Shown: one piece after another, positions 8,741 to 17,420 of the stretch
Numbering within the stretch: position 1 is the stretch's first letter
How the letters are laid out: the number at the start of each line of letters is the position of its first letter
Origin: Cytophagaceae bacterium
GTDB lineage: Bacteria > Bacteroidota > Bacteroidia > Cytophagales > Spirosomataceae
DNA: 64,000 nucleotides
NCBI GenBank assembly: GCA_005791165.1
Contig: SXXW01000033.1
Location: 91,827-155,826, forward strand
Direction of reading: 5' to 3'
Position numbers and translations under genes: made by a program
The notes under the pieces: model-generated
Databases searched by the model: none
Told to the model about the DNA's origin: nothing
Seen by the model: only the letters and a program-made list of their open reading frames with translations

Positions 8741-10213
8741 TTAATAAGCTCTAGCAAAAACCACACGGTGCTCGGAAGTTGACCCAGTCAAAATACATTT
8801 ACCCGTTTCTTTTTTGACACCTAAAGGAATACATCGAATGGTCGCTTTAGTCAATTCCTTTATTTTTTCTTCCGTCTCTGAAGTTCCGTCCCAATGTGCA
8901 GAGATGAATCCACCTTCTTCGATTTTCGTTTGAAATTCTTCCCAGGTATTCACTTCGTGGGTATTTGATTCACGGAATGCGAATGCTTTGGCATAAATTT
9001 TTTCTTGAATGTCTTGCAATGTGTCAATGACCACTTGCTCGATTCCGTCGAAAGGCATACTCGTTTTTTCTCTGGTATCTCTTCTAGCAAGTTCAACGGT
9101 TCCATTTTCAATATCTCTACCGCCAATAGCCAGGCGAATAGGGACTCCTTTTAATTCGTATTCGGCAAATTTAAATCCAGGACTTTGATTTTCTGAAGTG
9201 TCAAATTTCACCGATACCCCTTGTTTTTTCAAAGCTTTTACTAAAGGATCTATTTTATCTTTGATTAAGTTCAATTGCTCATCTCCCTTGTAAATTGGAA
9301 CGATAACGACTTGGATGGGCGCTAGTTTGGGAGGTAAAACTAAACCCTGATCATCGGAATGCGCCATGATTAAAGCACCCATTAATCGGGTAGACACACC
9401 CCATGAGGTTCCCCAAACATAATCTAATTGGTTTTCTTTGCTTAGAAATTTTACGTCAAAAGCCTTAGCAAAATTTTGGCCTAAAAAATGAGAGGTACCA
9501 GCTTGCAATGCCTTCCCATCCTGCATTAATGCTTCGATGCAATAGGTTTCTTCCGCTCCAGCAAATCGTTCATTAGCTGTTTTTATCCCCTTTAAAACAG
9601 GCATCGCCATAAAGTTTTCAGCAAACTCCGCATATACTTCGAGCATTTGTTCGGTTTCGGCAATGGCTTCTTTTTTAGTCGCATGGGCCGTATGACCTTC
9701 TTGCCACAAGAATTCAGCTGTTCTTAAGAAAAGGCGCGTGCGCATTTCCCAACGAACCACATTGGCCCATTGATTAATCAATAAAGGTAAATCTCTATAT
9801 GATTGAATCCAGTTTTTGTAGGATGACCAAATGACTGTTTCGGAGGTCGGTCGGACGATCAATTCCTCTTCCAATTTTGCGTCTGGATCTACAATGACAC
9901 CTCCGCCATTAGGATCATTTTTTAATCGATAATGAGTGACTACGGCACATTCTTTGGCAAATCCTTCTACGTGTGAAGCTTCTTTGGAAAGGAACGATTT
10001 AGGAATAAATAAAGGGAAATAGGCATTTGTGTGTCCCGTTTCTTTAAACATGTCATCTAAGGCCCTTTGCATTTTCTCCCAGATTGAATATCCATAGGGT
10101 TTTATGATCATACAACCTCTTACGGCAGAATTTTCAGCTAAATCAGCTCGTTTAACTAATTCATTATACCACTCAGAATAGTTCTCGGCGCGACTTGGTA
10201 GGGATTTACTCAT
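8741..10213 (-). CDS. proS: Prolyl-tRNA synthetase, short eukaryote/archaeal-like type
   Basis: This enzyme charges tRNA(Pro). The 490-residue length and sequence match the type 3 (archaeal/eukaryotic-like) ProRS found in Bacteroidota: class II motif 2 in [24 protein letters not shown], with motif 3 in [23 protein letters not shown] anticodon-domain sequence following, and a C-terminal zinc-binding-like extension ending in a conserved Tyr. The bacterial INS editing domain between motifs 2 and 3 is missing, as expected for this type. It is a single gene: 24 bases from the convergent cysteine desulfurase stop and 130 bases from the divergent lipoprotein gene. The ATG at 10213 starts the conserved [11 protein letters not shown] block. 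Confidence 0.95.
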   Translation of the reverse strand: MSKSLPSRAENYSEWYNELVKRADLAENSAVRGCMIIKPYGYSIWEKMQRALDDMFKETGHTNAYFPLFIPKSFLSKEASHVEGFAKECAVVTHYRLKNDPNGGGVIVDPDAKLEEELIVRPTSETVIWSSYKNWIQSYRDLPLLINQWANVVRWEMRTRLFLRTAEFLWQEGHTAHATKKEAIAETEQMLEVYAEFAENFMAMPVLKGIKTANERFAGAEETYCIEALMQDGKALQAGTSHFLGQNFAKAFDVKFLSKENQLDYVWGTSWGVSTRLMGALIMAHSDDQGLVLPPKLAPIQVVIVPIYKGDEQLNLIKDKIDPLVKALKKQGVSVKFDTSENQSPGFKFAEYELKGVPIRLAIGGRDIENGTVELARRDTREKTSMPFDGIEQVVIDTLQDIQEKIYAKAFAFRESNTHEVNTWEEFQTKIEEGGFISAHWDGTSETEEKIKELTKATIRCIPLGVKKETGKCILTGSTSEHRVVFARAY

Positions 10214-10343
10214 ATATATTTTTGGAAATCGTAATTTTAAAGATATTTATCGTTTTATTTGTAAACTTTTTTAGTCTCAAATTTGTTGGAGACAAAGATA
10301 CAGTTTTGTCCTAGGTTTTTAACATGTATAACACTCAAATCCA

Positions 10344-11369
10344 ATGAAAAATCACTCGATTTTATTTTTGTTGCTTGTTGGTTTAATTATTATACAAGCT
10401 TGTACTGTTGTTCAAAATAATTCTTCGGATGTAACGAACCAATCAAAATTGGTTGCCGATGACCTCTACGATAATCCTGTCCAGACTGCTGCAATACCTA
10501 AGAAAAAGAAGAAGTCTGATTTTTTAGACTTTCAAGATGATGCCACTTTAATTGAAGAAGAGGATGGTTTAGCTGCTGCAGCTGAGCCTAATTATTTAAA
10601 TTCTCGAGCCGTATATGCCAGTCAATATGATCAAGGGTACGCCAATGGATTTTCATCGGGTTTGATGAATGCCAACCCTTGGAATAATTGGTATACCAAT
10701 CCTTTCATATCTTTTGGAACCGGTTTTGGTTCTCGTTGGGCTTCTCCATTAGCCTCTTGGCGTTTAGCAGATCCCTATTATTTTGGATCCATGTCCTCTA
10801 TGTATGGGCCTATGATGTATTCTAGTTTTGCTTATCAATCTAGTTTCATGATGAATCCATATTTTTACGATCCTTTTTATCGGATGTCTGCGTTTTCAAA
10901 TCCGTTTAATTCGATGTATGGGGGAATGTATGGTTTTGGGATGTTTGGGCCAACCAACATCTATAACTACTATGGAGGCTTAAATTCAAGTTATGCCTCG
11001 TATAATTCAAATAATTATAATTCGGTAGATCCTGTACGAGTGAGCAGACGTGGAGCTAGAGAAGATGGAATGTCCAATCGCTATGGGGGTGAGAATTATA
11101 ACAATGCGCCAAGGGGCAATTCCAATTCATATAATTCGAATGGGACTAATCAACAAAGAGTCAACTCTAGATCAACGGATGTAAGTGGGGAGTCCATGGT
11201 GGCACCTTCTCGTAGGAATTCGAATTATGAATATAGAGCCGCTCCTCAAAATAATTCAGTTCCTCAATACCAGAATAGAACAGAATCCTACAGCGCTCCA
11301 TCGACCAATTATGGAAGTTCAAGCGGAGGAAGTTCAGGGGGTGGAAGTTCAACAAGAGGACCTAGGTAA
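10344..11369 (+). CDS. Low-complexity lipoprotein of unknown function
   Basis: The 341-residue protein starts with a lipoprotein signal ending in IIIQAC, giving lipid-modified Cys20. After a Lys cluster (KKKKK at about 54-58) and an acidic stretch comes a long region rich in Tyr, Gly, Met, Phe, Asn and Ser (about 90-230), then a Asn/Ser/Tyr/Arg-rich tail ending in Gly/Ser repeats. There is no catalytic motif and no family I can name; such proteins are common in Bacteroidota envelopes. It precedes an outer-membrane transport protein by three bases, so the two are probably co-transcribed and may both sit in the outer membrane. Confidence 0.7.
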   Translation: MKNHSILFLLLVGLIIIQACTVVQNNSSDVTNQSKLVADDLYDNPVQTAAIPKKKKKSDFLDFQDDATLIEEEDGLAAAAEPNYLNSRAVYASQYDQGYANGFSSGLMNANPWNNWYTNPFISFGTGFGSRWASPLASWRLADPYYFGSMSSMYGPMMYSSFAYQSSFMMNPYFYDPFYRMSAFSNPFNSMYGGMYGFGMFGPTNIYNYYGGLNSSYASYNSNNYNSVDPVRVSRRGAREDGMSNRYGGENYNNAPRGNSNSYNSNGTNQQRVNSRSTDVSGESMVAPSRRNSNYEYRAAPQNNSVPQYQNRTESYSAPSTNYGSSSGGSSGGGSSTRGPR

Positions 11370-11372
11370 AAT

Positions 11373-12932
11373 ATGAATCGTATTTTTTTGTTTGTCTTTT
11401 TGGGCCTAGGTAGCCTAACGGCAGTCAATGCACAGATTTATTCTTATTCGAATTTGGCCAAGAGTTTTTCAACTGCCTACTCCACGAGTTCACCCCGTAT
11501 GCAGGCCATGGGTGGGGTCCATAGTACATTAGGTGCGGATATAAGTTCAATTTCTGGAAATCCAGCCGGTTTAGGATTTTACAATCGTTCTGAAGTGGCT
11601 TTAGGCCTTGGTTATGTTTCTTCCAAGACTGAATCAAATTATCTTTCCGAATCGTCTTCAAAATCAAATTCATTTGTCCAATTGCCTATTTTTGGTTTGG
11701 TCTTAGGAAGTCCAGCTGAACTTTCCGCATCTCAGTGGCATGGTAGCTTTGGTATAGGTTTCTCTAGACAAGTCATCTTTGCCCAACCTATATCTATTTC
11801 AGGAGTTAATAACCGTAGTTCTTTGTTGGACAAGTTCATCGAAAAAGCAAATGACAAAGGTGCTACAGGTGAAAGTTTAGACGACGAATATAATTCCTAT
11901 AGTAAAACGGCGGATAGTCCTGAAGCGGTGGCCTATCAGGCCTATTTGATCAATCCCAATGCAAAAACGGGTGGCGCTCCATTTCAAAGGTATGAGGCTA
12001 ATTTACCGACGCGCCAAATGGGTAGCGCTGATAATGAGGGATCACTGAGTCAGTGGGATATTAGTTATGGAGCTTCCTATTTAAATAAATTTTATTTGGG
12101 TGTGGGTTTGCACTTTTCTAAAATAAATGCGATTTCCACTACTTATTGGCAAGAAGAATTTGTAGGCGCCAATAATGTTTTGGGATTATCATATCAAGAA
12201 AAATTGGTCAATACGGGCTCGGGAATTTCAGCGACTTTGGGTATGATTTATAAATTAAATTCGAATCTTCGAGTATCATTTGCGCTTAATACTCCTATGT
12301 TTTTTGACCAAATGAATGAACGATATGACGCTACATTAAATCCTAGGGTTTATGGCATCCCATCGTTTGATTCAAAGGGAAATCCAATCACCATTACGAG
12401 GGTAGGAGCGGTGAAATTGACCCCGAATGAATTCACATACCAACTAACCACGCCCTTCAAAATTTCTGGCGGTGCGGCCTATTTTTTTGGAAAAAGGGGC
12501 TTATTAAGTCTTGATTTGGAATATGTCAATTACCCAGGTATGCGCGTTTCATCTGCTGAATTATCGGCAACAGATAATATAAATTTTGAGAATAAGTACA
12601 ACGGACAAACAAAGAAAAATTTCCAATCGGCCCTCAACATAAAATTAGGGACTGAAATTAGATTGAGTGCTAATTTCAATCTTCGGGGTGGTGTGGCCAC
12701 TTGGGGGAATACTTATTCGCCAACCTATGATTCGATCGATCGTACCGTGCTTCAAATTTCTAGTGGTTTAGGATATCGAGCAAACCAGTTTTATATTGAT
12801 TTGACTGCTTATCAAAGAACCTCTAAAGAGGCATTCACACCCTACACGTTGAAAAATACGGCGGATTATTCTTCGGCAAATTTGAACTTGACAAGTATGC
12901 AATTCATGATAGGTACGGGAGTTTATTTTTAA
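11373..12932 (+). CDS. OmpP1/FadL-like outer-membrane transport protein
   Basis: The 519-residue protein has a signal peptide (to about residue 20, VNAQ), then the family's N-terminal pattern of an Ala/Ser-rich segment followed by QAMGGVHSTLGADISSISGNPAGLGF, here shortened: key blocks are AMGGV and NPAGLGF. The rest alternates polar and aromatic residues as in a 14-strand barrel and ends in GVYF with a terminal Phe, typical of barrel proteins. FadL-type channels import hydrophobic compounds such as fatty acids or aromatics; the Bacteroidota branch is often labelled hemin receptor, without good evidence. Its stop codon shares the tetranucleotide TTAA with the convergent aroK stop. Confidence 0.8.
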   Translation: MNRIFLFVFLGLGSLTAVNAQIYSYSNLAKSFSTAYSTSSPRMQAMGGVHSTLGADISSISGNPAGLGFYNRSEVALGLGYVSSKTESNYLSESSSKSNSFVQLPIFGLVLGSPAELSASQWHGSFGIGFSRQVIFAQPISISGVNNRSSLLDKFIEKANDKGATGESLDDEYNSYSKTADSPEAVAYQAYLINPNAKTGGAPFQRYEANLPTRQMGSADNEGSLSQWDISYGASYLNKFYLGVGLHFSKINAISTTYWQEEFVGANNVLGLSYQEKLVNTGSGISATLGMIYKLNSNLRVSFALNTPMFFDQMNERYDATLNPRVYGIPSFDSKGNPITITRVGAVKLTPNEFTYQLTTPFKISGGAAYFFGKRGLLSLDLEYVNYPGMRVSSAELSATDNINFENKYNGQTKKNFQSALNIKLGTEIRLSANFNLRGGVATWGNTYSPTYDSIDRTVLQISSGLGYRANQFYIDLTAYQRTSKEAFTPYTLKNTADYSSANLNLTSMQFMIGTGVYF

Positions 12933-13447
12933 ACCGGAATATACTGATCCAACAACCATAGGAGTTGGGTCACGGATATTTCACCATCCACTTGAATATC
13001 GGCTTGCTTATAAAAGGGCAAACGATCTTCAAAAGTCTTTTTAATCGTATCGATCACGACTTCTTCGCTTTGGCTTTTATCTAATAGGGGTCTATTGTTT
13101 CCTTGGGCTTTATATAATCTTTTCGCTAGGTCATTCACATCGACATTTAAAAACACACTCACCCCGTTATTTTTAATGAATTCCATGTTATCGTTAAAGC
13201 AAGGAACTCCACCACCGGTCGCGATGACCATCGATTGATCAGGTTGAAATCCGTGCAAGGTCTTTTTTTCTAACTCTCTAAAGTGGCTTTCTCCTTGGCC
13301 AGAAAATATTTCTGATATGGTTTTTTGTTCACGGGTCTCGATCAATTTGTCCATGTCGGTAAAGCTGTAACCCAAATTTCTAGCCAATTCTTTTCCTAAT
13401 GTACTTTTTCCCGATGAGGGCATTCCAATTAAATAAATGTTTTTCAT
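12929..13447 (-). CDS. aroK: Shikimate kinase
   Basis: This enzyme phosphorylates shikimate at the 3-hydroxyl, step five of the chorismate pathway. The 172 residues carry Walker A GMPSSGKST (8-16), the DMDKLIE shikimate-binding Asp block, FRELE with the substrate Arg, the GGG motif in ATGGGVPCF, and NRPLL in the lid. Length is normal for the family. Its ATG overlaps the stop of the upstream DoxX-type gene by four bases (ATGA), so it is translated as the third gene of the operon starting at 15141. Another pathway enzyme, aroQ, lies at 22175-22600. Confidence 0.95.
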   Translation of the reverse strand: MKNIYLIGMPSSGKSTLGKELARNLGYSFTDMDKLIETREQKTISEIFSGQGESHFRELEKKTLHGFQPDQSMVIATGGGVPCFNDNMEFIKNNGVSVFLNVDVNDLAKRLYKAQGNNRPLLDKSQSEEVVIDTIKKTFEDRLPFYKQADIQVDGEISVTQLLWLLDQYIPV

Positions 13448-14556
13448 TCTTGCACTTTTGTTAAACGTTCTTCAATTTCATTGGCACTGGGCAATTGAAA
13501 AGCTGACCACTTTCCTTTTACAGTTCCATCTTTTAATATCCAAATTCCTGGACTCGACCTGATAATCGTTTTTAATACTTTGACATCAGCTGAAAAAGCT
13601 GGGAAGCTTAATTGATACCGATGCCTTAATTCATTAACTTCTGCATCTGTAGATGCTGAAACTAACCAAACCGATATTTTTTTCTTTTCTAATTCCTTAG
13701 CTAAAATACTGATATCGGTGAATGCTTTTTCATAGGTATGATGTAGGTTGGGCACGATCACCATGACCCGATTTCCTTTAAAGCTTTCTTTCGTAAAATC
13801 AGTGGTGTCGCCTTCTGCCCATAAATGGTAATCGGTGATGAGCGGCCTCGCTTCTTTTTCATTGATCGCCTTCATCGAAATAAACTTCGCTAAAGTGTCT
13901 GTAGGCATCTCCAATAATTCAGTTTCCTTGCCATTCATTTGATAGATGTAACTAAATTTCAGGGCTTCCCGCTCTTTCATATTTTGAGGAATATTTTCTC
14001 CTATCGCATAAGGCAGGCTATCGAATTTGGGTAAATAAAAATACGAGTAAACGCCGATTCCCACACTAATGACCATACTGACTACCACGATTTTTAACGT
14101 ACGCTCGTTTTTCTTAGCCTTCTCACAAAAAAATAAGCTGATCGTTAATAGAATCAGGAATATATCTTTTCCAAAAGAAGTCCATGGCGTGAGTTTAATA
14201 GCCTCGCCAAAGCATCCACAGTCGGTTACCTTGTTGAAATAGGCTGAATAAAAAGTTAAAAAACTAAAGAAAAGCAATATGGAAAAGATGGCCCAAAGGG
14301 TTTGTTTAGCCCGATAATTAAACCATAAGGCGATGGCTAAAACCACTTCTAGGCTACTCAGTATAATGGAAAGAATTAATGCATAAGGAATCCAGAATTT
14401 CCAGAAGCCCGACATCCATGGAAAGTCCACTGAAAATACATCAAAATATTCCTCTAGTTTTAGTTGGGTCCCAATGGGGTCATTCAGTTTAATAAACCCA
14501 GAAAAGAGGAATATGCTGACCAGTAAAAAGGTGGCAATTTTCGCGTAACGCTGCAT
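13444..14556 (-). CDS. BT_3928-family DoxX/MauE-like membrane protein with thioredoxin-like tail
   Basis: The 370-residue protein has four membrane helices in the first about 150 residues and a soluble C-terminal half. Between helices 2-3 and 4 sits TDCGCFGEAI (Cys113, Cys115), the CGCFG motif of MauE-type redox membrane proteins. The C-terminal region (about 230-370) looks like a TlpA/thioredoxin fold (VMVIVPNLHH, SASTDAEVNEL, GIWILKDG), but no CxxC is present at the expected helix start. It is usually found with DUF1599 and folP in Bacteroidota, as here. Function is unknown; a redox role in the envelope is an inference from the MauE relationship. Confidence 0.75.
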   Translation of the reverse strand: MQRYAKIATFLLVSIFLFSGFIKLNDPIGTQLKLEEYFDVFSVDFPWMSGFWKFWIPYALILSIILSSLEVVLAIALWFNYRAKQTLWAIFSILLFFSFLTFYSAYFNKVTDCGCFGEAIKLTPWTSFGKDIFLILLTISLFFCEKAKKNERTLKIVVVSMVISVGIGVYSYFYLPKFDSLPYAIGENIPQNMKEREALKFSYIYQMNGKETELLEMPTDTLAKFISMKAINEKEARPLITDYHLWAEGDTTDFTKESFKGNRVMVIVPNLHHTYEKAFTDISILAKELEKKKISVWLVSASTDAEVNELRHRYQLSFPAFSADVKVLKTIIRSSPGIWILKDGTVKGKWSAFQLPSANEIEERLTKVQE

Positions 14557-14562
14557 AATTTA

Positions 14563-15141
14563 TTACTGTTGGGCTTGTTGGCTTTGTTCTTCTTTCAATT
14601 TAATCAAACAAAATACGGCATAGTTTAGCATATCTTGGTAGTTGGCTTCCACCCCCTCCGATACCAAAGTAACTCCTAAATTATTCTCAATTTGCTTCGT
14701 TCTAAATATTTTCATTAGAATTAAATCGGTCATGCTGCTAACCCGCATATCTCTCCAAGCTTCCCCATAATCGTGATTTTTATTTCTTAAAAGCTCTAAT
14801 GTAATTTCCACTTGATCATCGTAAATGCCACCTAATTCTTCTGGCGAAAACTCCATTTGATCCGAATTCTCAAGTGTTTTTTGGATTAATGCGATAATGC
14901 AATAATTGATGATGCCGATAAACTCGCCCTCAATTCCATCCACGATTTTTTGTTGGCCCTTATCCTGAATACTGCGTATTCTTTGTGCCTTGATAAAAAT
15001 TTGATCGGTTAGGCTGGGTAAACGTAAAATTCTCCAAGAAGTCCCGTAATCTTTGTTTTTTTTATCAAACAAGGCTTTGCAGTGTGAAATTACTTGTCGA
15101 TATTCGATTTCGGTTTGGGAAGGCGAAGAGTCCCGATTCAT
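14563..15141 (-). CDS. DUF1599 protein with an internal tandem duplication
   Basis: The 192 residues consist of two copies of one domain, at about 27-86 and 120-181. Compare KNKDYGTSWRILRLPSLTD with KNHDYGEAWRDMRVSSMTD; each is followed by a helix containing K(A/I)xRxxxI and then a tyrosine-rich NY(C/A)xxxLI end. This is the DUF1599 family, known in Bacteroidota next to folP. No enzymatic activity is established to my knowledge; the conserved KDYG/SWR and Asp residues could form an active or binding site. It is first in the operon with the BT_3928-type gene and aroK and is divergent from folP. Confidence 0.8.
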   Translation of the reverse strand: MNRDSSPSQTEIEYRQVISHCKALFDKKNKDYGTSWRILRLPSLTDQIFIKAQRIRSIQDKGQQKIVDGIEGEFIGIINYCIIALIQKTLENSDQMEFSPEELGGIYDDQVEITLELLRNKNHDYGEAWRDMRVSSMTDLILMKIFRTKQIENNLGVTLVSEGVEANYQDMLNYAVFCLIKLKEEQSQQAQQ

Positions 15142-15183
15142 ATTACTTGGATTAGATTTCTATACTCACGTTTTTTTAGCCTA

Positions 15184-15213
15184 CAAAAATATTTAAATTA
15201 TCCTAAATTTCAG
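15184..15213 (-). promoter_or_regulatory. Candidate promoter of the DUF1599-BT_3928-aroK operon
   Basis: On the minus strand, TATTTTTG (15191-15184) matches TAnnTTTG exactly and is preceded, with a 19-base spacer, by CTG (15213-15211), one mismatch from the -33 TTG. It would give a leader of about 35 bases before the ATG at 15141. Confidence 0.5.
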
Positions 15214-15218
15214 CTCAT

Positions 15219-16103
15219 TTGGATGCTCTTTTTCCAACTTTTAACACATTCTTTGTAAATGGTCAATTATTAGACCTAGGGGGTACATTAAATTCTGCCA
15301 TCTGTATGGGAATTTTAAATGTGACGCCTGATTCATTTTATGAGGGGAGTCGAATTAATTCCGTGGACGCTGCCTTGAAACAAGCTGAAAAAATGATTTC
15401 GGAGGGGGTAAGGATTTTAGACATTGGAGGCCATTCGACTCGGCCTGGTGCAGAACCAGTCGGTGAAAAGGAAGAGATTAATCGTGTAGTTCCTATCATT
15501 GAGGCTTTAAATAAGCGATTTCCCACACTCATTATATCCATTGATACCTACCGATTATCCGTTGCCAAAGCTGCATTTGATGCTGGTGCTCACATACTTA
15601 ATGATATTGGTGGAGGTCAAATGGATAAAGGAATCTTTGATTGGATTTGTTCCGAGCAAATTCCTTATGTGCTAACGCATAGTGTCGGTAAATTTGAGGA
15701 GGTACATCACATTCCGACTTATGAGAATGTAGTTGAGGTCGTGTGGACAGATTTAGCTAAAAAGGTCCAATATCTAAGGTCAAAAGGATTGAAAAATTTA
15801 CTCATAGATCCTGGCTTTGGGTTCTCTAAGTCTTTGGATCATAACTATGAACTATTATCTAAATTGGGTCAGTTTAAACTATTGGGTGCACCCATCATGG
15901 TTGGGCTTTCGCGGAAGACTATGATTCATAAATATTTACACATAGATGCGGATCAATCCTTAAATGGAAGCACTGCCTTGCATGCAATCGCTTTGAATAA
16001 AGGGGCTAGTATTTTAAGGGTTCATGATGTAAAAGAAGCCATGGAGGTCATTAAATTAGTTCATAAATTAAAACAATATGGCGTATCAGATATTTGTGAA
16101 TGA
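15219..16103 (+). CDS. folP: Dihydropteroate synthase
   Basis: This enzyme condenses p-aminobenzoate with the pterin diphosphate in folate synthesis and is the sulfonamide target. The 294 residues contain MGILNVTPDSF (30-40), DIGGHSTRPGA, the IDTYR and NDIGGG strands, LIDPGFGFSK, and VGLSRKTMI, all family signatures. The start is TTG at 15219: an in-frame TAA is at 15204-15206, and the first ATG is the Met of MGILNV, which would delete the usual leading strand NTFFVNGQLLDL. The 3' end overlaps the following aminotransferase-class-IV gene by 26 bases, which suggests coupled expression within folate synthesis. Confidence 0.95.
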   Translation: MDALFPTFNTFFVNGQLLDLGGTLNSAICMGILNVTPDSFYEGSRINSVDAALKQAEKMISEGVRILDIGGHSTRPGAEPVGEKEEINRVVPIIEALNKRFPTLIISIDTYRLSVAKAAFDAGAHILNDIGGGQMDKGIFDWICSEQIPYVLTHSVGKFEEVHHIPTYENVVEVVWTDLAKKVQYLRSKGLKNLLIDPGFGFSKSLDHNYELLSKLGQFKLLGAPIMVGLSRKTMIHKYLHIDADQSLNGSTALHAIALNKGASILRVHDVKEAMEVIKLVHKLKQYGVSDICE

Positions 16104-16896
16104 TGCTTGGGTTGCTCCAGAAAAAGCTCATGTTAGCGTTAAAGACATTGGTTTTCTTCGTGGATATGGTATTTTCGATTTTTTTAGAATTATGGATGGC
16201 CAGGCGATTTTTATGTCGGATCATTTGGATCGATTTCTTTCCTCTGCTCAAAAAATGGGAATACAACATGGGTATTCCAAAGCTGATTTGGCAGATTTGA
16301 TAGGCCAATTAGCACTTGTGGCCCAGGATTCTTGCTTAGGAGTTAAACTCGTTTTAACAGGAGGGGATAGTTTAAATGGGTTTGAGCCCATGGAAGGCGG
16401 ATCTAATTTATTTGTCTTTCCTGGGGTTTTCTCTTTTGCTAATCCCTTGGATGGTATGCACCTAATCAGTCAAAAATACCATCGGGAAATGGCGGACATT
16501 AAGTCATTGAACTATGCTTTTGCGATTAGGCATTGGGCCGAAGTAAAAAATAGGGGAGGGAATGACTTACTATATTTTACCGATGAGTGCGGGGTTTCTG
16601 AATCATCGAGGAGTAATTTATTTTTCGTGAAGTCAGGGATTATTTACACTCCAGGCCAACAAATTTTAGAGGGAATTACCCGAAGTCATGTATTGTCTTT
16701 GGCCTCTAAAGAGTTTGAAGTTCGAGTTGGCAATTATTCATTGGATGATTTTTTGTCGGCAGATGAAGTTTTTACGACTGGTAGTACTAAACGTGTTTTG
16801 CCTATTTTCTCCATCGACGGGAAACAAATAAATGGCGGCCAGCGAGGCAAAATAACCTCACATATATATAATCAATTCGTTAAATCTGAGTGCTAA
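16078..16896 (+). CDS. Class IV PLP enzyme, probably aminodeoxychorismate lyase
   Basis: The 272-residue protein belongs to the fold-type IV PLP family (branched-chain/D-amino acid aminotransferases and PabC). Family landmarks are RGYGIFDFFR (28-37), the PLP lysine Lys142 in DIKSLNY, the SESSRSNLFF phosphate-binding block, and TTGSTKRVLPI. Sequence alone does not separate PabC, BCAT and D-alanine transaminase. The direct overlap with folP favours PabC, which makes p-aminobenzoate, the substrate of FolP. Its TAA stop shares CTAA with the convergent mog stop. Confidence 0.75.
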   Translation: MAYQIFVNDAWVAPEKAHVSVKDIGFLRGYGIFDFFRIMDGQAIFMSDHLDRFLSSAQKMGIQHGYSKADLADLIGQLALVAQDSCLGVKLVLTGGDSLNGFEPMEGGSNLFVFPGVFSFANPLDGMHLISQKYHREMADIKSLNYAFAIRHWAEVKNRGGNDLLYFTDECGVSESSRSNLFFVKSGIIYTPGQQILEGITRSHVLSLASKEFEVRVGNYSLDDFLSADEVFTTGSTKRVLPIFSIDGKQINGGQRGKITSHIYNQFVKSEC

Positions 16897-17420
16897 TTCG
16901 ACGGAGGCCTGAAGGCTTTCATATTGCCTTCGTTGCAAACTAAATAGGGTCCTTCGATTAAATCGATGCAATAGGGAATAGCTGGGAAAACCGCCTCAAG
17001 ACACTGCCTAATTGCTTTGGGTTTTCCTGGTAAATTAACAATTAACGTATTTCCTCGAATGCCGGCCGTTTGCCTACTCAGAATGGCCGTAGGTACAAAT
17101 GCTAAACTGACTTGGCGCATTAACTCGCCAAATCCCGGTAACATTTTTTGGCATATCGCTTCTGTTGCTTCAGGCGTAACATCTCTAAGGGAGGGTCCCG
17201 TTCCGCCTGTGGTGATGATCAGACATGTTTTTTCTATGTCGGCCATATGGGTCATGGCTTTTTCCAATTGCTTTTGCTCATCCGGAATGACATTATAGAC
17301 TACCTCAAATTCACTGATGAGGTATTCATGCAGAAGCTCGACCACAGCTTTGCCGGGAATATCTTCATAAATTCCTTGGCTTGCTCGGTCCGAAACATTG
17401 ATTACCCCTATTTTGATCAT
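16893..17420 (-). CDS. mog: Molybdopterin adenylyltransferase (MogA/MoaB-like)
   Basis: The protein activates molybdopterin by adenylylation before molybdate insertion. From the ATG at 17420 it has 175 residues, starting IKIGVINVSDRASQG, with the MPT-binding TTGGTGPSLRDVTPEAT, the Mog-specific PGFGELMR, and NLPGKPKA. The frame continues further upstream (to 17519), but that part is antisense overlap with the end of tcdA and has no family similarity. The chosen start overlaps the tcdA stop by four bases (ATGA). No other molybdenum-cofactor gene is in the window. Confidence 0.9.
   Translation of the reverse strand: MIKIGVINVSDRASQGIYEDIPGKAVVELLHEYLISEFEVVYNVIPDEQKQLEKAMTHMADIEKTCLIITTGGTGPSLRDVTPEATEAICQKMLPGFGELMRQVSLAFVPTAILSRQTAGIRGNTLIVNLPGKPKAIRQCLEAVFPAIPYCIDLIEGPYLVCNEGNMKAFRPPSN

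Noticed and set aside
10344..11369. Low-complexity lipoprotein as a repeat-generated false gene
   Set aside because: It has a proper lipoprotein signal with Cys20 and is spaced three bases from the FadL-like gene; kept as a real gene of unknown function.
16078..16896. Apparent loss of the PLP lysine in the class IV enzyme
   Set aside because: My first alignment put Trp at the lysine column, but the catalytic lysine lies before the SLN motif, and Lys142 in DIKSLNY is present.
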